Source: Davidsoniella eucalypti
Taxonomy: Eukaryota > Ascomycota > Sordariomycetes > Microascales > Ceratocystidaceae
DNA length: 64,000 nt
Assembly: GCA_004009845.1 (NCBI GenBank)
Contig: RMBW01000002.1
Span: 806,001 to 870,000, forward strand
Direction: 5' to 3'
In this document: positions 55,684-64,000 of the stretch, piece by piece
Layout of the letters: each line of letters begins with the position of its first letter
How positions within the stretch are numbered: position 1 is the first letter of the stretch
Position numbers and translations under genes: made by a program
Notes under the pieces: model-generated
Told to the model about the DNA's origin: nothing
The model's database searches: none
What the model saw: only the letters and a program-made list of their open reading frames with translations

Positions 55684-57037
55684 ACATCTTTTGATGTAGT
55701 CACGATGTTTACGTCTTTTTTGGGTCGAGACAAGATTTTTTTTCTTATAATCATGGTAATCTTCATTTACCCGAGGTAGCGTCATAGCAATGAAGCTGTT
55801 TTTTCCCTTTATATCAAGTGCTAAAGTAGGGAATTCACACAAGATGTTAACAGGCCCATCTTGCTTTTTCCTGCCTGATCTTTGTGCAACAGGTCACACC
55901 CTTGATTTTAACTTCTGCCTTTCCCTCTAGGCATCAAATTTACTTGATGTTTGCTGTATAGAAGACTCAGGTATGTGAGATTACTTGTTTGTGTAGCAAA
56001 TTTACAGATATAGCACACACTCTGTTACATATACCCAATCCAACATCTTCTGCATGATAAAGGTAGAAGTAGGCTTACAATAAGCAGGCAGCTGGCCTGG
56101 CAAACTTAGATCCTTCAGTACGCACACTAAATCCGGCCAGTTCTGGCTAGTTATAGCTGGGTATTGATTGGCTTAGAAGAACAGATATATTGGCTTTATC
56201 TCCAGTCTTCTGCCTTGCAGGATACGGAATGCATAAAAACACATATAAAATATGCCAGGACTGACTGTTCATATAAACTTGCACGTTGTCTGTTGCCAGC
56301 TTACTTGCATATTGGCCAATAACCGGCCTATTGCCTAGAAACGATAAACCACTTGCTGCCTATTTTTGCTCCTGCTACTCTAGTCTTGCTGCACCGTGAA
56401 TGTCTGATGTTATGCCCAAAAGGACAGTATAAAAGTGCAGTTTTGTTTTCTTTGGCTCGTCTTTGTTTCCTTTTCTCGTTTCTCATCGGCTCTCTATGTG
56501 TTTTCTTGTCAGAACTAGAATACAAGAACATAAAAACAAACTGCGCTTATAGCAAACCCCTCCTCTTCCTCCTTCTATCTCACTCTTTTTCATTCTCTTC
56601 CTCGGTCTGACTGTCTCTTTCAATATATCATTGGTTCGTTCTGTCCCGTACCGTACTGTACACCAAATCCAGCAAACCCAAGCCTAGGAGGCGGGTGAGT
56701 GCCTTGTATTAGCTTCACCTTTCCCCTCTCACATGACACGACGCTGTGTACAGCCTTCTCTCCTATATATCGATGACGGGCAAAGTGAGAGACAGATGTT
56801 GTTTTTAAAGTTGTTTTTTCGTTTGCAGACCTGAGTCCTCAACCTTATTTCCACTTTGACCACACCTAGTCTATACAACGTTCCACGCTAACACTAGAAA
56901 CAGACTGCGTTAGCGTCATCCCATTTCAATAACCTACCACTGCTTACTTTGTCCAGTCTTTTTCTTTTCACATCCTTTCTCGAACTTTCCGTCTCTTACA
57001 GTCTCTCCACTGCCGTTCTGTTTGCCATCGTAACGAG
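55684..57037. other. Upstream region and probable leader intron of the AAA ATPase gene
   Basis: No gene seen. A GTGAGT at 56695 and a pyrimidine-rich acceptor ending GCAG at 56828 could define a 134-nt intron in the 5' untranslated leader of the gene at 57038. This is inference from splice-site shape only. Confidence 0.4.
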
Positions 57038-60000
57038 ATGTCTTCGTCCAACAATGTGGTCGATACCAAGCCGCCTGTAGGAGGCTCTGTGGCGCCCTTG
57101 AATAGCCACAAGGAAGAGGCTGATTCGACACAGTCGACGCCAACAAGCATCGGCGATATCAATACGCCTGTGGAGTCTACCCAAAGTTCGTTGCCTCCAA
57201 AAGAGACCGTTGTCAGTAAGAAGACAGCCAAGTCTAAGACAACATCAAAGACAACATCAAAGACCAAGAAGGCCAAACCCAAGCATGGTTTACCAACTAG
57301 ACCCGCCACAGATAGCGATCCATCATCTTCATCTGACGACGACGACGATGATGGATCTTCCTCGTCTTCGTCGTCTAGCTCCGACACTGACTCTGAAAAC
57401 GACGAAGAAGACGATTCCGAATCATCGGTAGAGAAGAAGAAAAAGAAGACTAGAACGCAGAAACAGAGGGCCAAGGCTAAGAGACGCTCTAGTTTGAAGA
57501 AGAAAAAGAGAGGATCCCGTCTCCCCAAGAAGAACCTCTTTCACATGGTCTCGGATAGCAACTCGGATACTCAATCAGATACCCAGACCTCTGCTAGTGA
57601 TAGTGACTCGGATCCCGAAGTGGAAAGGGACCCTCGAAAAGAACTCAAGAGGCTGCGCCAGAAGATCAAGGCGTTGCAGATGCCTGGCCTAGCCATGAAC
57701 AACGGACTGAAAGGCCTCAACGTCAATGATCCCTACGGTATTCTCAACGGCAACGGAACGGCCCAGCCTAAGAGACATACAATGATCAACCCAGCACTAG
57801 ATTTGTGTAACAACGGCGCTGGCGGCGCTGGCGGTAGCATCAACGATCGTCGTCAGCGAGACGGCCACCGTAGCCACCATGGCAAGGCAGATAAAAAAGG
57901 CGAGACTGGCTATCGTCGCGTTGACCAAGTCTGGGACACCACAATCCACAACTATCGACTACAAGACACGACAGAGACCCAGCAAGAGGATACCTCGGAT
58001 GGATTTGCCTTTGTTGTTCGCCGCACCTTTGACTGGGAGGGCAAGTTCAAGTACACGGTAGTCGATATCAAGAGCAAGCAGCTTCGTGAAGCACTACAGG
58101 ACGTTTTTGGCGATGTCCGTGGAGTGAACCTGGTGGAAAGGACGCCGAAGCTGAATCCGAACACGCTATTCTTGTGAGTATCTCTACGTCTAATGCCCCA
58201 TATCTTCAACGCTCGTGGGCTATCAATCTCATACATTGCGATCTATGCTAACTATGACAATAGGTTTCTTGATGACCTTGCCACTCACGTCAAGGTTCTG
58301 AAGAAGATGAAGCCTGAAGGCGCGAATAAGCGTGCCCGCCGCAAGAACAAGCAGAAGCTGCGCACCAAGTACAACCACTTAAAGTACCTCGTGTCTTACA
58401 TCAACAAGGACTATGCTCCCATCAAGAAAAGGTTAGTGATCCCGCCTTGGGTGATCTCATAGCAAGCCGGTACTAATTCTCTCTCCGCCATAGTCTATAC
58501 CCAATGCTGCAAAACGGCATCATTACGTTCGATCTGATCTGGGCCCTTTGGAAGCCCACGACGCTTGCCTACACGCCGACCTACGGTTCTCACGATGATC
58601 CACGTGTCTTCAAGACTGAGATTTGCGAGAAGCATAGCTCTATGATGAACGGTGAATCGTGGTGGATCGATGGCAAGTACTTGGAGTTTGACGGTAAGCA
58701 GTTTGGCTACACCAGTTTCTCCGAGGAGATCCTAGCCTTCCAGGGAGCCCGCAAGATCGCCAGTCTGCCTGTATATCCGCTTTCGTTCCACAAACGCGAG
58801 GCCAAGATACGCCAGACTCTGATCGAACGAGGACGCAAGTTTGTATCGCTTCATGGCGTCAACTATAAGCACTACCAGGCTATGGCCTACTATAAGAAGA
58901 GACAGTCTATAGTCCGTGTCAGCATCAACGGCCGTATCATGGTCGACGCAGCCACCCATCGTCGCATCAACCCAAACTATAGTATATCGACGGTGCGTCC
59001 TCGCGATCATGATATCATCAGTGAAGATGAGAGTGGGAGTGGCAGCAACTGCGGCTCTGGAGACGAGTCTGATGATGGCGCCACCAAACGCCAGCCCGAG
59101 TTCGTGACCAAGGTGGTCAAGAAGCCAAACGGCGGCATCCTCAAGTTAAAGCTACCAGCAGCAGTGGTTCCTGGCGGAGCTAACGATATCGCAACATCGC
59201 GGCAAGTTGTAGGCCTCTCTAAAGATACCAAGCCAAGTTCTACCAAAGGCGATGGAGACGCCGGCGCTGGAGAAACAGATGGCAAGGGAGAAGAGGAGTC
59301 TGAGTCTGCCGCAGAAGAGGCAGAGATCGAGTTCTCAGATGAAGAGTATCTCTTAGCATCTCCCCTCGTTCTAGGCTTCTCATTTTCAGAAAAGCTGTGG
59401 CTTGAGTTTGCTGTCACGGATGTAGCGGAGATCAAGTGGAACGACAACGCCTATAGTTCGCTTGTGTTGGAGCCAAAGACTAAAGATATCGTCAAGGCTT
59501 TGGTTGAGTCTCACAAATACCATGCTGCCGAGAGCATTGATGACGTCATCCAAGGAAAGGGCAAGGGTCTTGTTGGTAAGTCTGGTTTTGTTTTGTCTTG
59601 TTGACTTGAATATGACGACGACGTGTACACTAACTTTCTATCCATAGCTGTTCTTCATGGGCCACCCGGCACTGGAAAAACTCTTACGGCTGAGGGCATC
59701 TCGGAGCTCCTCAAGTGTCCTCTATACATGGCTTCTGCCGGTGAACTCGGCACATATTCACGGACTCTGGAACACGAACTTCAAAAGATTCTCGATATCT
59801 GCCATGCCTGGGGTGCAATCCTGTTGCTCGATGAAGCAGATGTCTTCCTAGAAAAGCGGAATCTACACGATGTGAACCGCAACGCATTAGTCAGCATCTT
59901 TCTGCGCCAGTTAGAGTACTTCCAGGGCATTCTATTCCTAACGACGAACCGAGTAGAAGTGAGTCTTAATTCTATCGACCATCTTACGCAACTCTTCACA

Positions 60001-60396
60001 GTAAGAAACTAACACATTGTGGACAAACTGCAGACCTTTGATGATGCCTTCCAGTCTCGCATCCACATCGCTCTTCGCTATGACGAACTTGAGGCCAAGG
60101 CCCGCAAGACGATCTTCCGCATGTTTGTCGAAAAGGTTCAAGATCAAGAGCGGGAGAAGGACTCGGGGCGTGTCATAACGCCCTTCACTGACAACGACCT
60201 CACGCAGTTGTCGAAGCATGTGCTCAATGGACGGCAGATCAAGAACACGGTGCGTACGGCCCAGGCTCTGGCGGTCAACAAGGCCGAGGTGCTTTCTATG
60301 GCACATATCAAGGAAGTACTGGATGTGTTGGAGTCGTTTGATCGTGATCTTAAGGGCGGGCCGGGATATCAAGACGCCATGCGGAGCTACTTTTAA
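57038..60396 (+). CDS. AAA-type ATPase with DUF7025-like region
   Basis: Five exons (57038-58173, 58264-58431, 58494-59575, 59648-59958, 60034-60396), with introns of 90, 62, 72 and 75 nt, all GT-AG, give 1019 aa. The N-terminal third is Ser/Asp/Lys-rich and probably disordered, with poly-Asp and poly-Ser runs. The middle resembles the DUF7025 region of Pezizomycotina AAA proteins (LWALWKPTTLAYTPTYGSHD-like sequence, GESWWIDGKYLEFDGKQFGY). The AAA core has Walker A GPPGTGKT (about 800), Walker B AILLLDEADVF (about 856), sensor FLTTNRVE and SRIHIALRYDEL with the arginine-finger region. The family is widespread in filamentous ascomycetes, with role mostly unknown. The exon 1 frame ends in a GTGAGT inside TTG. 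Confidence 0.88.
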
Positions 60397-60816
60397 GTTT
60401 CTACAAGCAGACGGGCTGTTCGGTGTGGTACATTCTGTGGTGTATTGTGTGATGGCTATATAGAGTCTGGGCTTGAGATGGGTAAAAAGAAAGATGAGTA
60501 AGACATGGAAGTTGTTATCTTGGATGGGACAATCATGTTTGCACAGAAAGAGCGAGAGGGGAAATATTCAAAACACTTAGGCATCAATATATATGAATAC
60601 AGTCTAGCTGGTTTGTCTTTTACGCGAGTTTGTTGTTTCCATCTGATGCCTTGCTATTGTTATCTAACATCAACTATGCTATCTTGGTTACTAAGCAAAC
60701 ATAATTTGGTTCTGCCATGATAACATGGTATAAAATAGTAGTTACCTTGTACTTCTCTACACGTTGAACATTCAATCTCACCTGCCATCACGCAAGCTAC
60801 GTCTATCAAGTCCGCT
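60397..60816. other. Intergenic region
   Basis: 420 bp between two same-strand genes; no further gene seen. Confidence 0.5.
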
Positions 60817-61620
60817 ATGGCACGCCGAGCTGTAGTCACAGAGTGTCGACACTCTCGCTACTATCAACACTGCGACGGCTGCCATACAGAGCCGCCATGC
60901 TGCGCCTCAGTTCCTCGCATGCCGTTTGACAAGTTCAATCCCGATACGGTTGCTGTAGCCGTTAACAATACGCAGTATGTGATTCTTCGACACGTTCTCC
61001 ATACGACATTGCCTCGCACCCGTCTAGGACCAAGTATCCGGTTCTTTGACGCCGTGACGTTCCTAGCCGACGATCTCTGGGAGTCTCTACCCACCCACTT
61101 GGCCCGAACTTGTGGCAGGCAAGTATTGCTACAAGCCCAGCACCTACTATTCAGCCACTTGGAATCTGTCAGTTCCGTGTCCTCGCCCACGACACTCTCG
61201 CAGCGCTTTCGATTCAGGCTTGAAGAGAGTCCTGCAACCGGACAGATTGTCAACGTAGCAATCACAGAACTAGTCGCCCTCGCTCTCCTCTTGGGCGAAC
61301 GCCGGGGCTATGGATGTGACATCCCACTTGCCCACGAGGTTGGCTATGTCATGACGCACATTGTAGCTACGTTTGCTAGACGGCTAGCCCGCCCTGAACA
61401 TCAGGTGATGCAGGCTCTCGCTGTAGCCTTTGTCCGGATATTCAAGGGCACAGATATAGCCAAGCACCAGCTGAATCTTCTGTGGAATTTGCTCGAACCA
61501 CAGGAGCGTAGAGCTCTCGCCCATCTAACGCGCTCTCTTTTGATGCGGGGAGAAGCTTTAGGCGGGCCTGTTGGGCGCTTTGTGGCGGCTCTTGATGAGA
61601 TACTCGACGAGACAACATAG
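60817..61620 (+). CDS. Hypothetical protein, 267 aa
   Basis: A long single-exon frame with codon composition like the neighbouring genes. I do not recognise the family. The N-terminus has a Cys/His cluster (CRHSRYYQHCDGCHTEPPCC) that could bind metal. The rest looks helical and globular, for example FFDAVTFLADDLWESL, ELVALALLLGERRGYG, MQALAVAFVRIFKG and HQLNLLWNLLEPQERRALAH. No signal peptide or membrane segment is apparent. It lies 420 bp downstream of the AAA ATPase on the same strand. A lineage-specific gene is the simplest reading. Confidence 0.6.
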   Translation: MARRAVVTECRHSRYYQHCDGCHTEPPCCASVPRMPFDKFNPDTVAVAVNNTQYVILRHVLHTTLPRTRLGPSIRFFDAVTFLADDLWESLPTHLARTCGRQVLLQAQHLLFSHLESVSSVSSPTTLSQRFRFRLEESPATGQIVNVAITELVALALLLGERRGYGCDIPLAHEVGYVMTHIVATFARRLARPEHQVMQALAVAFVRIFKGTDIAKHQLNLLWNLLEPQERRALAHLTRSLLMRGEALGGPVGRFVAALDEILDETT

Positions 61621-62566
61621 AGTAAGCTTTGATATCTGGCTTTATGTGCCTATCTTACAAGACTACACCCTAACAATCTCGATCAAACAGACCGTCATCA
61701 TCCCATCCAACGCTGCATTAGCTGTTTGTCAATTGTACAAATCATGTACAGGCTCGCACAGAATTTATCGAACCAGGCTTTACATTTTACACAGTGTAAC
61801 AAGCACGATCGGCGGTGCTTGTTAGCCATGTTAGGCACAAGTTCTCTCTGCATCAATCAGCGTGGGAGGAGGAGGCATAACATCCAAGAGACTAATGCAG
61901 AGCTGGGTGCATAGGTTGGCTACGTGGCAGTGGGTGATTCAGCTGCTGGCGTGCTGCAAGCGGGACACGGCATACACCCGTATTAGTATGTATAGTGGTA
62001 TCTGTCTGTGTATTGGGTTGGTACAATGGGTGCATTGGACCAGCCGCAGTCGGTATAGACGCCAAGACTGCTACTAGCAGTGATTGATAGTGTTGGTGGC
62101 GAGTATCCCAGAGCCAGAAACCACCTCGCCTCTGTCTGACCTCGCACATGTTGAGCGAAGGCACTATATCAGAGAATACCAGATCCGTGTATGAGAAACA
62201 CAAGACGAGAATATGCCGATACGCTCGCATATTTACACGACATCACTCTATGATGGAGACTTGGGGTGGTCTAGATAGAGCAGAACGACATAAAACCCAC
62301 GATTAGCCAAATAGATACATTCCAACGGCAAATGGAGGTGAAGCCCAAGTGGCGTATAAAGGCTGAAGGGGAGCCGGCACGATTTTATTCTAGAAAGTAA
62401 ACAAAAACCAAGCTAGGTTTTTTTCGAGTTCACCCCCCCCCCTACGTCTTTGTCTTGGCTTCCTTTTCATTCCTACATTAGTTGAACTCGCTTACTTTAG
62501 CATTCCTGCCTGTTTGTAATCACAGCTTGGACAGAGGAATAATAGCATCTTCGAAAGACGAGCACA
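61621..62566. other. Intergenic region upstream of the Ser/Pro-rich gene
   Basis: 946 bp with only short frames; likely promoter and leader of the gene at 62567. Confidence 0.5.
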
Positions 62567-64000
62567 ATGGAAACAGCGATCAGGTCCCCAGATTCAGCTG
62601 CCGAGGGGGCTGGAAGCAGCAGCAAGCGCGTATCGCGTCGAGCTTGTGTAGCAAGTGAACCTGTACAGAAAGATTTACAACAAGATTATGCCCAGGCCGG
62701 GGACGAGCTCGAAGCCATACAGAGACACTTCGCGTCGTCGGTCGACACTAGACTTGGAGGTCTTTTAGCACTATCTAGCCGGCCAGGATCAGCAAGCAGA
62801 AGAGAAAGCACCCAGAACATTCGAGACACTAGAAGCACTAGAAGCACCAAAAGTAGCAAAAGCAGGGCTGGCAAGGATGCCGCAGGCCATGAAGATGCAG
62901 CAGGCTGTCCAGGATCGCCGGCTACTAATAGAAATAGAGCAGGCCAGAAGCACGCTAAGCGGCCTAGCCAGAGTCGATCTGCTGGCACTTCACCAGCCTG
63001 CAGTACTGTAAGCCGTACTGGTAGTGGCTCTGATAGCAGGCGTGGCTCTCTGGACAGAGCAGAATCAGCTTCAGCACCCCCCGTCTTGCTAATTACCGCT
63101 GCAGCTGCACGAGATACAGAAGCGACCCAGGCTGCTGCTGACGCTAATTCCAATTCCGATTCCGGTACTGTGAAGAAAGATGTTTCGCTCTGTTCCCCAG
63201 GTATAAAGCCCACTGACAGTGCTACAGTTGATAGTCCTCCTATTAGTCCTACCACTGCCAGTCCGACCACTATAAAAGCACCCCGGTCATCCAGCAGGGC
63301 TGCCATTAGCATTAGTCGATCTGCCAGAACGCGCTCTGGTATTTCTGGTCGGCCTGCGTCTTGTTCTTCTTCTTCTTCTTCTTCCTCCTCTTCTTCCTCT
63401 TCCTCCTCGTCCTGTCCGCCCAATATCAGCATCGCCAGCCCAGTTGCTGCCTCGTCTATCAGATCGTGCTCTGAGCCCAATCTCGCTCGACACAACAGTC
63501 CTAGCACAGAGCTTACGCGGGCGGTCCCTTCACCTTCCGCGCTGACACTCGAGCCAGCCTCGCCAAAGCTCCAGTTAGAGCCAGAATCAGAGCCACTGCC
63601 GCCACTGCTAGAGCCAGAGCCTGCTTCTCCAGCACCAGGCTCAGCGGCACCAAGCCCACCAACTCCCACTAGCAGTCCTTTAGCCACTGTTGCCGCCAGC
63701 AGAACCAGCCCAGCGTCTCGCCTTTCTCAGTGCTCTGACACTAGCCGCCAACCCTCCATCTCCACTACTGCCACTGCTGCTACCGCCGCCATGGAACAAC
63801 AACATCTTCACCAACAGCCAAACCCTCAGGAGTTTGTAGGTGGAATCCACACGCCGCCCGAGAGCCTTCCGCCTATGATGCAGAGATCGCCCAAGGCCGA
63901 GCCCGAACTCACGTCGCTGCCCATGCACCCGCACAACCAGCCACACACGCCACCGCTCACCGCCACCTACGAGAAGATGCCGCGGCCCAGCGAGCGCGAG
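62567..64000 (+). CDS. Ser/Pro-rich, possibly regulatory protein, 3' end outside window
   Basis: The plus frame from ATG 62567 is open for 478 codons to the window edge. It is dominated by Ser, Ala, Pro, Arg and Glu, with repeats such as DTRSTRSTKSS, a polyserine run (TCT/TCC codons, 63361-63410), and acidic-proline stretches (LEPEPASPAPG). The last part (MEQQHLHQQPNPQEFVGG, HTPPESLPPMMQRSPK) looks like the disordered, Gln/Pro-rich start of a fungal transcription factor. No DNA-binding domain lies within the window, so this is a guess. The in-frame ATG at 63791 could be the true start, with the upstream part a leader. The minus-strand frame at 62686-63687 is its shadow. Confidence 0.55.
   Translation, partial: METAIRSPDSAAEGAGSSSKRVSRRACVASEPVQKDLQQDYAQAGDELEAIQRHFASSVDTRLGGLLALSSRPGSASRRESTQNIRDTRSTRSTKSSKSRAGKDAAGHEDAAGCPGSPATNRNRAGQKHAKRPSQSRSAGTSPACSTVSRTGSGSDSRRGSLDRAESASAPPVLLITAAAARDTEATQAAADANSNSDSGTVKKDVSLCSPGIKPTDSATVDSPPISPTTASPTTIKAPRSSSRAAISISRSARTRSGISGRPASCSSSSSSSSSSSSSSSSCPPNISIASPVAASSIRSCSEPNLARHNSPSTELTRAVPSPSALTLEPASPKLQLEPESEPLPPLLEPEPASPAPGSAAPSPPTPTSSPLATVAASRTSPASRLSQCSDTSRQPSISTTATAATAAMEQQHLHQQPNPQEFVGGIHTPPESLPPMMQRSPKAEPELTSLPMHPHNQPHTPPLTATYEKMPRPSERE

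Noticed and set aside
62686..63687. 333-codon minus-strand frame
   Set aside because: Shadow of the plus-strand Ser/Pro-rich gene; its poly-Glu run is the complement of TCT/TCC serine codons.
1..64000. CRISPR arrays, bacterial operons, riboswitches
   Set aside because: The sequence is eukaryotic with spliceosomal introns; no regularly spaced repeats were seen.

Overview
The window reads as nuclear DNA of a filamentous ascomycete (Pezizomycotina). Genes have short GT-AG introns of about 60-130 nt, often with a CTAAC-type branch site, and long pyrimidine-rich leaders. The gene set is fungal housekeeping plus families typical of Pezizomycotina: an AAA ATPase of the DUF7025 type, a FunK1 kinase relic, Gta3 and a DENN+C1 protein. 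I cannot name the genus. Gene-dense blocks alternate with AT-rich, gene-poor stretches at 4.7-13.9 kb and 24.7-32.1 kb.

Layout. 0-4.7 kb: 3' part of TYW2 (tRNA wybutosine synthesis), an EF-hand secretory-pathway protein like Ssp120, ORC6, and a three-exon short-chain dehydrogenase. 4.7-13.9 kb: gene-poor, with one probable LTR/gag relic. 13.9-17.8 kb: a large DENN-domain protein. 18.9-19.6 kb: the phosphatase-1 inhibitor YPI1. 20.1-24.1 kb: copy A of a 4-kb unit carrying an 839-aa P-loop NTPase with a probable nuclease-like C-terminus (Crinkler-linked type). 24.2-24.7 kb: a broken pogo/Fot1-like transposase. 32.1-43.7 kb: a divergent DUF726 protein, GatC-like Gta3, a FunK1 pseudogene, a short retroposon inserted into a tRNA-Gly, SEC17 and UTP7. 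44.6-49.0 kb: a truncated YPI1 copy fused to copy B of the 4-kb unit, inverted relative to copy A. 49.7-53.5 kb: TSR1 and the urease accessory gene ureG. 53.8-55.7 kb: decayed coding sequence and an intron-containing tRNA-Leu(CAA). 57.0-62 kb: the AAA ATPase and an orphan gene. 62.6 kb to the end: the 5' part of a Ser/Pro-rich, possibly regulatory, protein.

The housekeeping genes form no single pathway: they serve tRNA modification, DNA replication, ribosome assembly (UTP7, TSR1), vesicle fusion (SEC17) and mitochondrial translation (Gta3). The most unusual structure is the pair of 4-kb units in inverted orientation, 20.9 kb apart. Each sits beside YPI1 sequence, but in an order that is a circular permutation of the other. 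The copies are almost identical upstream of the gene, yet differ in clustered, mostly amino-acid-changing patches inside it. Other points of note are a DUF726 protein lacking the expected serine nucleophile, and a retroposon whose target-site duplication rebuilt the 5' end of a tRNA gene.
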